Positions 46,243 through 53,777 of a DNA stretch of 64,000 nucleotides are shown here, piece after piece. This DNA is from Pseudorhodoferax soli (GTDB taxonomy: Bacteria > Pseudomonadota > Gammaproteobacteria > Burkholderiales > Burkholderiaceae_C), in assembly GCF_003337555.1 (NCBI RefSeq), contig NZ_QPJK01000004.1, forward strand, positions 409,320 through 473,319, read 5' to 3'. Made by a program: the position numbers and the translations under genes. Each line of letters opens with the position of its first letter. The stretch's first letter is position 1. The notes below the pieces were generated by a model. The model saw nothing but the letters and a program-made list of their open reading frames with translations, ran no database searches and was not told the DNA's origin.

Positions 46243-46839
46243 ATGAACACAATTCCAGGTGTCCGGCGCTGGCTCGCCGCCACGGGCCTGCTGGCTGCGC
46301 TGCTGCTGACGGCGACGGAGTGCAGCGCCATCGTCATCTCGGCCGCCGCGCGGACGACCACGGTGCCGGCCTATGTGCCGGCGAGCCTGGGTCCTGGGCA
46401 GTTCCTGGTGCCGATCGTGGCCACCGGCGCCGCAGGCTTGCAGGACTGGAGCTTCGACCTGCACTTCGATCCGCTGGTGGTGCAGCAGGTTGACCTCGGC
46501 GGCTTCTACTACGGCGTGTTCGCCGCGCCATTCGATGCGCTGCAGACCGATCTGTCCTCGATCACGGGCAGCGGCTTCCTGCTCGACGGCGTGCTCGCCG
46601 GCGTGTCGGGGTTCTCGGGCGGTGTGAGCGGCGATGGCCTGCTGGCCTACGTCGCCTTCGCCTACCTGCCCGGGCAGGGCAGCGAAGACCCGGGCGTCAG
46701 CGTCGGCGGGGTCACCGTGACGCAGCCCGTGCCCGAGCCGGGCAGCATCGCGCTGGCATCCCTCGCCCTGCTGCTGCTGGGCCAGCGCCAACGCCAAGCC
46801 CGCCGCGTTCCATCCGCCGAAGCAAAGGACACCCCATGA
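46243..46839 (+). CDS. PEP-CTERM-sorted secreted protein
   Basis: 198-residue protein with an N-terminal signal (MNTIPGVRRWLAATGLLAALLL) and a C-terminal PEP-CTERM tail: VPEPGS at about 163, a hydrophobic stretch IALASLALLLLG and basic QRQRQARR. The middle resembles the cohesin-like/PEP-CTERM exported domain (QDWSFDLHFDPLVVQQVDLGG). An extra 12-14 residues after the Arg cluster are longer than usual. AAGGA stands before the ATG. It should be processed by an exosortase, possibly the one encoded at 52.3 kb. It overlaps the following gene by 4 bases. Confidence 0.85.
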   Translation: MNTIPGVRRWLAATGLLAALLLTATECSAIVISAAARTTTVPAYVPASLGPGQFLVPIVATGAAGLQDWSFDLHFDPLVVQQVDLGGFYYGVFAAPFDALQTDLSSITGSGFLLDGVLAGVSGFSGGVSGDGLLAYVAFAYLPGQGSEDPGVSVGGVTVTQPVPEPGSIALASLALLLLGQRQRQARRVPSAEAKDTP

Positions 46840-47417
46840 CGACCACCAGGATCTCCCGCGCCACGCTGTGGCTCGCTGTCGCCGCAGCCTGCGTGGCCGC
46901 CGCGCCGGCCACCGCCCAGACCTCCGCGAACGGCCCCTACTACGCCATGCCGTCCTGGGACCAGACGCTGCCCGCGGCCAGCCGCTTCATCGTGCTGTCC
47001 AACTTCGCGTCGCAGGCGGTGCTCGACCGCGAAACCGGCCTGGTGTGGGAGCGCACGCCGAGCACCGACCGCTTCGACCAGACGTTGCCGCCGACCCTGG
47101 TGTTCGGCGGCATCCACGCCGAGGAGCATTGCCTGGACCTCAGAACCGGTGGCCGCATGGGCTGGCGGCTGCCCAGTGCGGCCGAACTGGCCAGCCTGAT
47201 CGACCCCACGCGCTCGGCCCCCGCGCTGCCGGCCGGGCACCCGTTCGACATCGGCACCTCGCAGTCGTTCTGGACCTCGTCGCGCTACTACCCGGAGCGG
47301 TTTGCGGTCGCGCACCGCATCGTCAACATCTTCAACGGCGTGACCGGAGCCGTCGACGGCACCACCACCACGCAGCCGGTGTGGTGCGTGCGCGGCGGCG
47401 CGGACGCCGGCAGGTAG
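46836..47417 (+). CDS. Secreted DUF1566 (Lcl C-terminal-like) protein
   Basis: 193-residue exported protein: signal peptide MTTTRISRATLWLAVAAACVAAAPATAQ, then a DUF1566-type fold with DRETGLVWERTP, CLDLRTGGRMGWRLPSAAELASLIDP, SQSFWTSSRYY and VWCVRGG. DUF1566 domains are common in surface and fimbrial proteins of proteobacteria. Translationally coupled to the PEP-CTERM gene (ATGA overlap 46836-46839), so the two products probably act together at the cell surface. Confidence 0.83.
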   Translation: MTTTRISRATLWLAVAAACVAAAPATAQTSANGPYYAMPSWDQTLPAASRFIVLSNFASQAVLDRETGLVWERTPSTDRFDQTLPPTLVFGGIHAEEHCLDLRTGGRMGWRLPSAAELASLIDPTRSAPALPAGHPFDIGTSQSFWTSSRYYPERFAVAHRIVNIFNGVTGAVDGTTTTQPVWCVRGGADAGR

Positions 47418-47457
47418 CGCAGCGGCACGGGCCGGACGGCATGTTTACCATGCCGCC

Positions 47458-48210
47458 ATGCCACCTTCCCCCGCCGCCCGCCCCCGCATCCTGATCGCCG
47501 AGGACGAATCCGGCATCGCCGACACGCTGGCCTACGTGCTGCGCGCCGATGGTTACGAGCCCGTGTGGTGCGCCACGGCCGGCGAGGCGCTGGCGCAGTA
47601 CCGCGCGCAGCGGCCGGCCCTGGCCATTCTCGACGTGGGCCTGCCCGACATGAACGGCTTCGAGCTGTTCCGCCGCCTGCACGAACTGCCGGGCGCCGAC
47701 GGCGTGCCCATGCTGTTCCTGACCGCGCGCAGCGACGAGATCGACCGCGTGGTGGGCCTGGAGCTCGGCGCCGACGACTACATCGCCAAGCCGTTCTCGC
47801 CGCGCGAACTGGTGGCGCGCGTGCGCAGCATCCTGCGCCGCAGCGCGCGCGGCGGTGCGGCAGCCGCAGCGCCCGCACCGCCGGCCGGCACCGTGCCGGT
47901 GTTCCACATCGATGGCGAGCGCCGCCGCATCCGCTACTACGGCCAGCCGCTCGAACTCTCGCGCTACGAATACGGCCTGCTGGCCCTGCTGGTGCAGCGC
48001 CCGGGCCGCGTCTACACGCGCGACGAGCTGCTGGACATGGTCTGGGACGACGCCGCCCAGAGCCTGGACCGCACCGTGGACGCGCACATCAAGACCCTGC
48101 GTGCCAAGCTGAAGGCGGTGGCGCCCGAGGTGGAGCCCATCCGCACGCTGCGCGGCACCGGCTACGCACTGCACGAGGACCTGCCGCCCCCGCCCACCGC
48201 CGCACCGTGA
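47458..48210 (+). CDS. creB: CreB-type OmpR-family response regulator
   Basis: 250-residue response regulator. The receiver domain has the acidic pocket EDE (15-17), phosphoacceptor D59 (LAILDVGLPD), T89 and K111. It is joined by an Ala/Pro linker (about 132-145) to an OmpR-type winged helix (RRRIRYYGQPLELSRYEYGLLALL...RTVDAHIKTLRAKL). The stretch SRYEYGLL and the pairing with a CreC-like kinase indicate CreB rather than PhoB/OmpR. It is coupled to creC by a GTGA overlap. Its probable binding site lies at 50133-50148. Confidence 0.85.
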   Translation: MPPSPAARPRILIAEDESGIADTLAYVLRADGYEPVWCATAGEALAQYRAQRPALAILDVGLPDMNGFELFRRLHELPGADGVPMLFLTARSDEIDRVVGLELGADDYIAKPFSPRELVARVRSILRRSARGGAAAAAPAPPAGTVPVFHIDGERRRIRYYGQPLELSRYEYGLLALLVQRPGRVYTRDELLDMVWDDAAQSLDRTVDAHIKTLRAKLKAVAPEVEPIRTLRGTGYALHEDLPPPPTAAP

Positions 48211-49658
48211 GCCGCCGCACACGCATCTTCCTCGGCATCCTGGCGATCTACGTCGCCGGCATCGCGCTGCTGCTGTACCGCGTGGTCGGCGACATCGATC
48301 CGCGCTACCGGGAGTCGGCCGAGGAATCGCTGGTCGACACCGCCAACCTCGTGGCCAGCCTGGTGGAGCAAGACCTGCAGGGCGACCGCATCGACCCCGC
48401 GCGGCTGGAGCCGCTGCTGCGCACGCTCTACGAACGCCAGTTCGATGCCGAGATCTACGGCCTGCGCAAGACGCGTGTGGACCTGCGCCTGTACGTGACC
48501 GACGCCGACGGCCGTGTGCTGTTCGACGCGCAGCGCGGCCGCATGGGCCAGCACCTGGGCGAGAACTACCTGGACTGGCGCGACGTGCGCTACACGCTGG
48601 ACGGCCTGTACGGCGCACGCACCTCGCGCGATGTGGCCAACGACGCCACGACCTCGGTCATGTACGTGGCCGCGCCGGTGCGCAGCCGCGACCACGTGAC
48701 CATCGGCGTGGTCAGCGTCGGCAAGCCCGTGCAGAGCTTCGGCAAGTTCGTGCAGGACGCGCGCTGGCGGACGATCTGGGTCGGCGTGGGCTCGGCGCTG
48801 GCGCTGCTGGTCGGCGCGCTCATCGTCTCCATCTGGCTGGTGCGGCCCTTCGGCCTGGTGCGCGACTACCTGGCCTGGGTGCGCACGCAGCCGCGGCTGC
48901 GGCCGCGCCCCATGCTGCGGCACTTCGTGGCCCTGCTGCGCGCCGGCGTGCACGAAACGCGCGACGCGCTGACCGGCCGCAACACCATGGCCGACCATGT
49001 GGCCACGCTCACGCACGAGATCAAGAGCCCGCTGTCGGCCATCCGCGGCGCGGCCGAGCTGCTGGAAGACCCGGCCATGCCCGCGCCCGCGCGCGCGCAT
49101 TTCCTGGCCAACATCGCGCGCGAGACCCAGCGCATCCAGGAGATCGTGGACCGAATGATGGAACTCACGGCGCTGGAGAGCCGGCGTGTGCTGGAGCATG
49201 CCGGCCCGGTGGCGCTGGCGCCGCTGCTCGAGGAGCTGGCCGCCAGCCACCAGGCCGCGGCCACCGCGCGCGGGCTGGAACTGGCGCTCTCCCTCGAGGC
49301 CCAGGCCGGCGTCTGGGGCGACCCCTTCCTGCTGCGGCGCGCCGTCGCCAACCTGCTGGCCAACGCCTTCGATTTCGCGCCGGCCGGCAGCCGCATCGCC
49401 CTGGCGCTGCAGGCCGATGCCCGCCACGCCCGCATCACGGTGCGCGACCACGGCCCCGGCATTCCCGAGTACGCGCGCAACAAGGTGTTCGAGAAGTTCT
49501 ACTCGCTCGCGCGGCCGGACGGCGGCAAGAAGAGCACGGGGCTGGGCCTGGCCTTCGTGCGCGAGATCGCCCAGCAGCACGGCGGCCAGGCGACGCTGGC
49601 GAACGCTGCGGGCGGCGGTGCGCTGGCCACGCTGGTGCTGCCGCTGCGCCGGCCGTAA
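48207..49658 (+). CDS. creC: CreC-type sensor histidine kinase
   Basis: 483-residue membrane kinase with two transmembrane helices (about 7-26 and 188-212) enclosing a periplasmic sensor (about 27-187). The sensor has YRESAEESLVDTANLVASLVEQ, as in CreC. The phosphoacceptor is H270 in THEIKSPLSAIRG. ATP-binding boxes are NLLANAFDFAP (N), DHGPGIP (G1) and STGLGLAFVREI (G2). The GTG at 48207 overlaps the creB stop. The usual next gene, creD, is absent; a GFA gene and the exosortase operon follow instead. Confidence 0.87.
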   Translation: MSRRTRIFLGILAIYVAGIALLLYRVVGDIDPRYRESAEESLVDTANLVASLVEQDLQGDRIDPARLEPLLRTLYERQFDAEIYGLRKTRVDLRLYVTDADGRVLFDAQRGRMGQHLGENYLDWRDVRYTLDGLYGARTSRDVANDATTSVMYVAAPVRSRDHVTIGVVSVGKPVQSFGKFVQDARWRTIWVGVGSALALLVGALIVSIWLVRPFGLVRDYLAWVRTQPRLRPRPMLRHFVALLRAGVHETRDALTGRNTMADHVATLTHEIKSPLSAIRGAAELLEDPAMPAPARAHFLANIARETQRIQEIVDRMMELTALESRRVLEHAGPVALAPLLEELAASHQAAATARGLELALSLEAQAGVWGDPFLLRRAVANLLANAFDFAPAGSRIALALQADARHARITVRDHGPGIPEYARNKVFEKFYSLARPDGGKKSTGLGLAFVREIAQQHGGQATLANAAGGGALATLVLPLRRP

Positions 49659-49664
49659 GGGCGG

Positions 49665-50063
49665 TCAGGGTCCGGGCCGCGCTGCGCGGTGCGTGGGCAG
49701 GCCATCCGCCAGCGCGGTCCAGGCCAGCCGGCTGGCCGTGTGCGTGTGGTCCTCGGGCGGGGCCTGCCCGGGATCGTCCAGGCTGCAGGTGGTGATGTCG
49801 ATCTCGGCAGGGGCGGCGTCGTCTGCGAAGCTCAGCTGGGTGCCGCACCGCGCGCAGAAGCTGCGCGTCGCCTGTGGGCTGGAGCGCAGGGTCGCCGGCG
49901 TTCCCCGCACGAAGCGGAACGCGGCGCGCGGCACGCTGAACCAGGCCACGAAGGGCGCGCCCGTGGTGCGCCGGCAAATGCTGCAGTGGCAGACCGTCCG
50001 GTGGTACGGCTGGCCCGTCGTCTCGTAGCGGACCGCGCCGCAAAAGCATCCCCCTCGCAACAT
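49665..50063 (-). CDS. GFA-family (glutathione-dependent formaldehyde-activating-like) protein
   Basis: 132-residue zinc protein of the Gfa/CENP-V fold. The Cys ligands are arranged as GGCFCGAVRYE, HCSICRRTTGAPF and FCARCGTQL. Many members are not involved in formaldehyde metabolism, so the reaction is uncertain. The ATG at 50063 starts MLRGGCFCGAV; an ATG 13 codons upstream is less typical. It converges with creC (6-base gap) and diverges from the VIT/exosortase operon, sharing the region with the CreB-type site. Confidence 0.85.
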   Translation of the reverse strand: MLRGGCFCGAVRYETTGQPYHRTVCHCSICRRTTGAPFVAWFSVPRAAFRFVRGTPATLRSSPQATRSFCARCGTQLSFADDAAPAEIDITTCSLDDPGQAPPEDHTHTASRLAWTALADGLPTHRAARPGP

Positions 50064-50132
50064 GGGCGTGGCCTCCTTCGCCAGGGGCGCCCGGCCGGGC
50101 ACCGTGGAGGCGATGCTGCCACACAGGCGGAC

Positions 50133-50148
50133 TTCACACAGGCTTCAC
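50133..50148 (+). promoter_or_regulatory. CreB-binding cre-tag (TTCAC-N6-TTCAC)
   Basis: TTCAC (50133-50137), six bases ACAGGC, then TTCAC (50144-50148) is an exact match to the known cre-tag direct repeat bound by CreB/BlrA-type regulators. It points toward the VIT/exosortase operon, 89 bases before its GTG start. creBC lie 0.5-2.7 kb upstream. A degenerate further ACACAGGC copy precedes it. Confidence 0.7.
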
Positions 50149-50237
50149 ACAGCCCCGGATCCTTCGAACTGCCTTCGCACGCGCCACCGAAAGTCCGCTC
50201 CGTGCACCGTCGCACGGCCACCTTCAGCGGACACACC

Positions 50238-52322
50238 GTGATCGCCTTCCTCTTCCTCCCCCAGAGCGCCGCCGGGCGCTGGTTCGCCGCGGTCGCGCTG
50301 GCGCTGTGCGCGGCACTGCTGCACCGCCCTGCCATGGCGCAGACGCGCGACGCCGACAGCCCGCGGCAGCAGACCGAGAGCCCTTACTTCTTCGTGCGCG
50401 GCGGCGCGCCCGGCACGGACCAGCTGCCGCTCAAGGCCACGGAGGTCTCCGTCCAGGTCTCCGGCGTGATCGCCGAGGTGCGCGTGGTGCAGCACTACCG
50501 CAACGAGGGCAGCGCGGCCATCGAGGCCGACTACGTGTTCCCCGGTTCCACCCGCGCCGCCGTGGGCGGGCTGCAGGTGCGCCTGGGCGAGCGCCTCATC
50601 ACAGCGCAGATCCGCGAGAAGCAGCAGGCGCGCATCGAGTACGCCGCCGCCAGGCAGGAAGGCAAGACCGCCGCACTGCTGGAGCAGCACCGGCCGAATG
50701 TGTTCCAGATGCGCGTGGCGAACATCCTGCCCGGCGACGACGTGCAGGTGGAACTGCGCTACACCGAGCTGCTGCTGCCGCAGGACGGCCGCTACGCATT
50801 CGTGTTCCCCACCGTCGTCGGGCCGCGCTACGCACATGCCGCCAGCCAGGGCGGCAACACCTGGGCCGCCCAGCCCACGCTGCGCGCCGGCGAGCCGCCC
50901 GCCAGCCGCTTCACGCTGCGGATGCAGCTGGACGCACCGCTGCCGCTGCAGGGCATCCGCTCGCGCACGCATGCCATCGCCGTCGCGCAATCGCAGGACC
51001 AGCCGCGCCACGCCAGCGTGCGGCTGGCCGACGGCGCCGGCGCGGCCAATGATCGCGACTTCGTGCTCGAGTACGGCCTGGCCGGCGAGCAGCTGGCCGC
51101 CGGCCTGATGCTGTCCGAAGGCCAGGGGCCCCACGCCGAGAACTTCTTCCTCGCGCTGGTGGCGCCGCCCCAGGCCGTGGCCGCCACGCAGATCGCGCCG
51201 CGCGAGTACATCTTCGTGGTCGACATCTCGGGCTCGATGCACGGCTTTCCGCTGGACACGGCCAAGGCCATGCTGCAACGCCTGATCGGTGGCCTGCGGC
51301 CAACCGACCGGTTCAACGTGCTGCTGTTCTCGGGCAGCAACCGCATGCTGGCGCCCCAGCCGGTACCGGCCACGCAGGCCAACATCACCCGTGCGCTGGC
51401 CGCGCTGGGCCAGACCATGGGCGCGGGCGGCACCGAGCTGATCCCGGCGCTGCGCCGCGTCTACGCCGAGCCCAAGGCGCCCGACGTGGCACGCACGATC
51501 GTCGTCGTGACCGATGGCTATGTGAGCGTGGAGCAGGAGGCCTTCGCACTCGTGCGGCGCAACCTGAACCAGGCCAACCTGTTCGCCTTCGGCATCGGCT
51601 CCTCGGTCAACCGCGCATTGCTCGAAGGCCTGGCCCGCGCCGGTGGCGGAGAGCCCTTCATCATCACCGACCCCGTGCAAGCGCCCGAGCAGGCTGCGCG
51701 CTTTCGGCGCATGGTGGAGTCGCCCGTGCTGACCAACGTGCAGCTGCAGTTCGAGGGCCTCGATGTCTACGACCTCGAACCTGCCGTGCAGCCCGACGTG
51801 CTGGGCGAGCGCCCCGTCGTGGTGTTCGGCAAGTGGCGCGGCAAGCCGCAAGGCCGCATGCGGGTGCTGGGCCACACGGCCGCCGGCCCCTGGCAACAGG
51901 CCGTGGAAGTGCTGCCCGCCCCGCCCGGCCAGGCCGCTGCGCTGCCCGCGCTGTGGGCCCGCCACCGCATCGCCCAACTGGCCGACCAGGAGGCCCTGGA
52001 AGGGGGCGACGCCCAGCGCGCCGCGATCACGCGGCTGGGCCTGGACTACGCCCTGCTGACGCCCTACACGAGCTTCATCGCCATCGACCAGGTGGTGCGC
52101 AACCTGGCCCCTGCCGACAGCCAGCGTGTGCAGCAACCGCAGCCGCTGCCCCAGGGCGTGGGCGAGAGCGCGTTGGGCGAAAGCGCCACCGTGATCGCCG
52201 GCGCCGAGGTGCCCAGCACGCCCGAGCCGGAGACGCTGGGCGCCGTGCTGCTGGTGCTCTCGGTGCTGGCCATGCTGCAGCGGCGTGCCCGGCGCAGCCG
52301 CAACCGGAGCTTCACGCCATGA
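50238..52322 (+). CDS. VIT and vWA domain protein with PEP-like sorting tail
   Basis: 694-residue exported protein. The signal peptide (M)IAFLFLPQSAAGRWFAAVALALCAALL is followed by a VIT domain (about 45-175, PLKATEVSVQVSGVIAEVRVVQHY...NPGDD-like NILPGDDVQVELRY). A vWA domain with an intact MIDAS DISGSMHG at 329-336 follows (about 322-500). The last 34 residues are a sorting signal: TPEPET, a hydrophobic GAVLLVLSVLAML and basic QRRARRSRNRS. The exosortase gene overlaps it by 4 bases, so this protein is its likely dedicated substrate. The GTG start opens with the signal peptide. Related VIT/vWA proteins elsewhere are sortase targets. Confidence 0.88.
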   Translation: MIAFLFLPQSAAGRWFAAVALALCAALLHRPAMAQTRDADSPRQQTESPYFFVRGGAPGTDQLPLKATEVSVQVSGVIAEVRVVQHYRNEGSAAIEADYVFPGSTRAAVGGLQVRLGERLITAQIREKQQARIEYAAARQEGKTAALLEQHRPNVFQMRVANILPGDDVQVELRYTELLLPQDGRYAFVFPTVVGPRYAHAASQGGNTWAAQPTLRAGEPPASRFTLRMQLDAPLPLQGIRSRTHAIAVAQSQDQPRHASVRLADGAGAANDRDFVLEYGLAGEQLAAGLMLSEGQGPHAENFFLALVAPPQAVAATQIAPREYIFVVDISGSMHGFPLDTAKAMLQRLIGGLRPTDRFNVLLFSGSNRMLAPQPVPATQANITRALAALGQTMGAGGTELIPALRRVYAEPKAPDVARTIVVVTDGYVSVEQEAFALVRRNLNQANLFAFGIGSSVNRALLEGLARAGGGEPFIITDPVQAPEQAARFRRMVESPVLTNVQLQFEGLDVYDLEPAVQPDVLGERPVVVFGKWRGKPQGRMRVLGHTAAGPWQQAVEVLPAPPGQAAALPALWARHRIAQLADQEALEGGDAQRAAITRLGLDYALLTPYTSFIAIDQVVRNLAPADSQRVQQPQPLPQGVGESALGESATVIAGAEVPSTPEPETLGAVLLVLSVLAMLQRRARRSRNRSFTP

Positions 52323-53191
52323 CCCCCCACGACCTGATCCGCAACCCGCGCTTCGTGCGCTGGGGCATCGCCCTGGACCGCCTGCCCGCCTGGGCCTGGA
52401 TCGCACTGCAGGCACTGGCGCTGCTGCCCGCCTGGACCTGGATGGCGCGGCGCCTGGCCGACGGGGCCGACGACCCCTTGGGCCTGCTGGCACTTGCCGC
52501 GCTCGCCACGCTGGCCGGCCTGCACCGCAAGGCCTTGCGGGCGTCCCCCGCGCTGGGCTGGCTGGCCGCCGCCACGGCGCTGACGCTGGCCGCCACGCTG
52601 GCACGCGGCGCGCTGTCGCCGCTGCTGGCCAGCCTGCTGGCCGTGCTGGCGCTGGCCGCCACGCTGCTGGCCTTCCTGCCGCGCCAGGTGGCGGCCACGC
52701 CCGTGCTGCTGCTGGCGGTGCTGGCGCTGCCGCTGCTGTCCTCGCTGCAGTTCTATGCCGGCTACCCGCTGCGCGTGCTGACGGCCGAGGCCTCGCACTG
52801 GCTGCTGGCGCCGTTCTTCACGGTCTGGCGCGAAGGCAGCACGCTGCTCGTGGACGGCCGCCTGGTGATCGTGGACGCACCCTGCTCGGGCGTGCAGATG
52901 GCCTGGCTGAGCTACTTCACGGCCGGTGCCACGGCGCTGTGGGCCGGCCTGGCCGACCGCACCGTGCTGGCGCGCCTGCCGCTCGTGGGCCTCACGGTGC
53001 TGGCCGGCAACGTGCTGCGCAACACGCTGCTGGTCGCGGCCGAGGGCGCAGGCCGGCCGCTGCCGGCCTTCGGCCACGAACTGCTGGGCCTGGCCGTGCT
53101 CGGCGCGGTCTGCGCCGCGATCGCAAGGCAGATGCAGCGGCCTGCTGCCCTTACCCTGTCCTTTGGAGTGCGCCATGCCCACGCGGCTTGA
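52319..53191 (+). CDS. Exosortase
   Basis: 290-residue integral membrane cysteine transpeptidase/protease that processes C-terminal sorting signals. About eight membrane segments are predicted. The catalytic triad is C189 (DAPCSGVQM), R234 (GNVLRNTLL) and H253 (FGHELLG), in the standard exosortase order. The fusion-free, single-substrate context suggests a specialised type (XrtN/XrtQ-like), but I cannot assign the type from sequence alone. The ATG overlaps the VIT gene stop by 4 bases and its end overlaps the EpsI-like gene by 17 bases. Confidence 0.88.
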   Translation: MTPHDLIRNPRFVRWGIALDRLPAWAWIALQALALLPAWTWMARRLADGADDPLGLLALAALATLAGLHRKALRASPALGWLAAATALTLAATLARGALSPLLASLLAVLALAATLLAFLPRQVAATPVLLLAVLALPLLSSLQFYAGYPLRVLTAEASHWLLAPFFTVWREGSTLLVDGRLVIVDAPCSGVQMAWLSYFTAGATALWAGLADRTVLARLPLVGLTVLAGNVLRNTLLVAAEGAGRPLPAFGHELLGLAVLGAVCAAIARQMQRPAALTLSFGVRHAHAA

Positions 53192-53777
53192 AAACCTGTT
53201 CGCCAACCGCTTCGTGCAGCGCGTGCTGCACAAGACCGCCTTCGCCACGGGCCTGGCCCTGTGCACGCTGTGGGGCGTGGCCCAGGCCATCTGGCCCGAC
53301 GCCGCAGCGCCTGCCGAGGCCACGGCCTGGGAATGGCCCAGCCAGTGGGAGGGCGCCGCGCTGCGCCCACTGGCCCTGGGGCCGGTAGAGCAACGCTTCG
53401 CGCGGCAGTTCCCGGGCGCCATCGCGCGCATGACCGATGGCCAACGCGTGCTGGTGCTGCGCCATGTGACGGCGCCCACGCGCATGCTGCATCCGGCCGA
53501 GGACTGCTACCGCGCGCTCGGCTATGGCATCGCCAGCGCGCGGCTGGAGCACGACGCGCATGCGCAGCTGTGGCGCTGTTTCACCGCCACGCGGGCAGGA
53601 CGTGCAGGAGGCCAGCCGCTGCGCGTGTGCGAGCGCACCACCGACGCCCAGGGCCAGGCCTTCACCGACACCTCGGCCTGGTACTGGTCTGCCTTGCGCG
53701 GCCATTCCCGCGGCCCCTGGCTGGCGGTGACCACGGCCACGCCGCTGGCTTCCGTGGTCGCCACGGGGCTGCTGTGA
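53175..53777 (+). CDS. EpsI/DUF3485-like exosortase-associated protein
   Basis: 200-residue protein with one N-terminal membrane helix (about 20-42, TAFATGLALCTLWGVAQAIW) and a periplasmic domain. LRHVTAPTRMLHPAEDCYRALGYGI resembles the conserved His/Cys block of EpsI (HsPEvCYpa.GW-like). EpsI-type proteins are encoded with or fused to exosortases and are thought to assist sorting or polysaccharide export. It overlaps the exosortase gene by 17 bases and the transglycosylase gene by 4 bases. Confidence 0.72.
   Translation: MPTRLENLFANRFVQRVLHKTAFATGLALCTLWGVAQAIWPDAAAPAEATAWEWPSQWEGAALRPLALGPVEQRFARQFPGAIARMTDGQRVLVLRHVTAPTRMLHPAEDCYRALGYGIASARLEHDAHAQLWRCFTATRAGRAGGQPLRVCERTTDAQGQAFTDTSAWYWSALRGHSRGPWLAVTTATPLASVVATGLL

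Noticed and set aside
42609-46361. A 1250-codon minus-strand open frame opposite the multi-domain hydrolase
   Set aside because: It is antisense to a protein with clear domains and catalytic residues. Its own translation is low-complexity (Ala/Gly/Arg/His/Val-rich) and only its last 130 codons correspond to a real gene (RidA).
50145-52604. An 819-codon minus-strand open frame opposite the VIT/vWA gene
   Set aside because: Typical high-GC antisense frame with no recognisable motif; the plus-strand gene has VIT, vWA and sorting signals.
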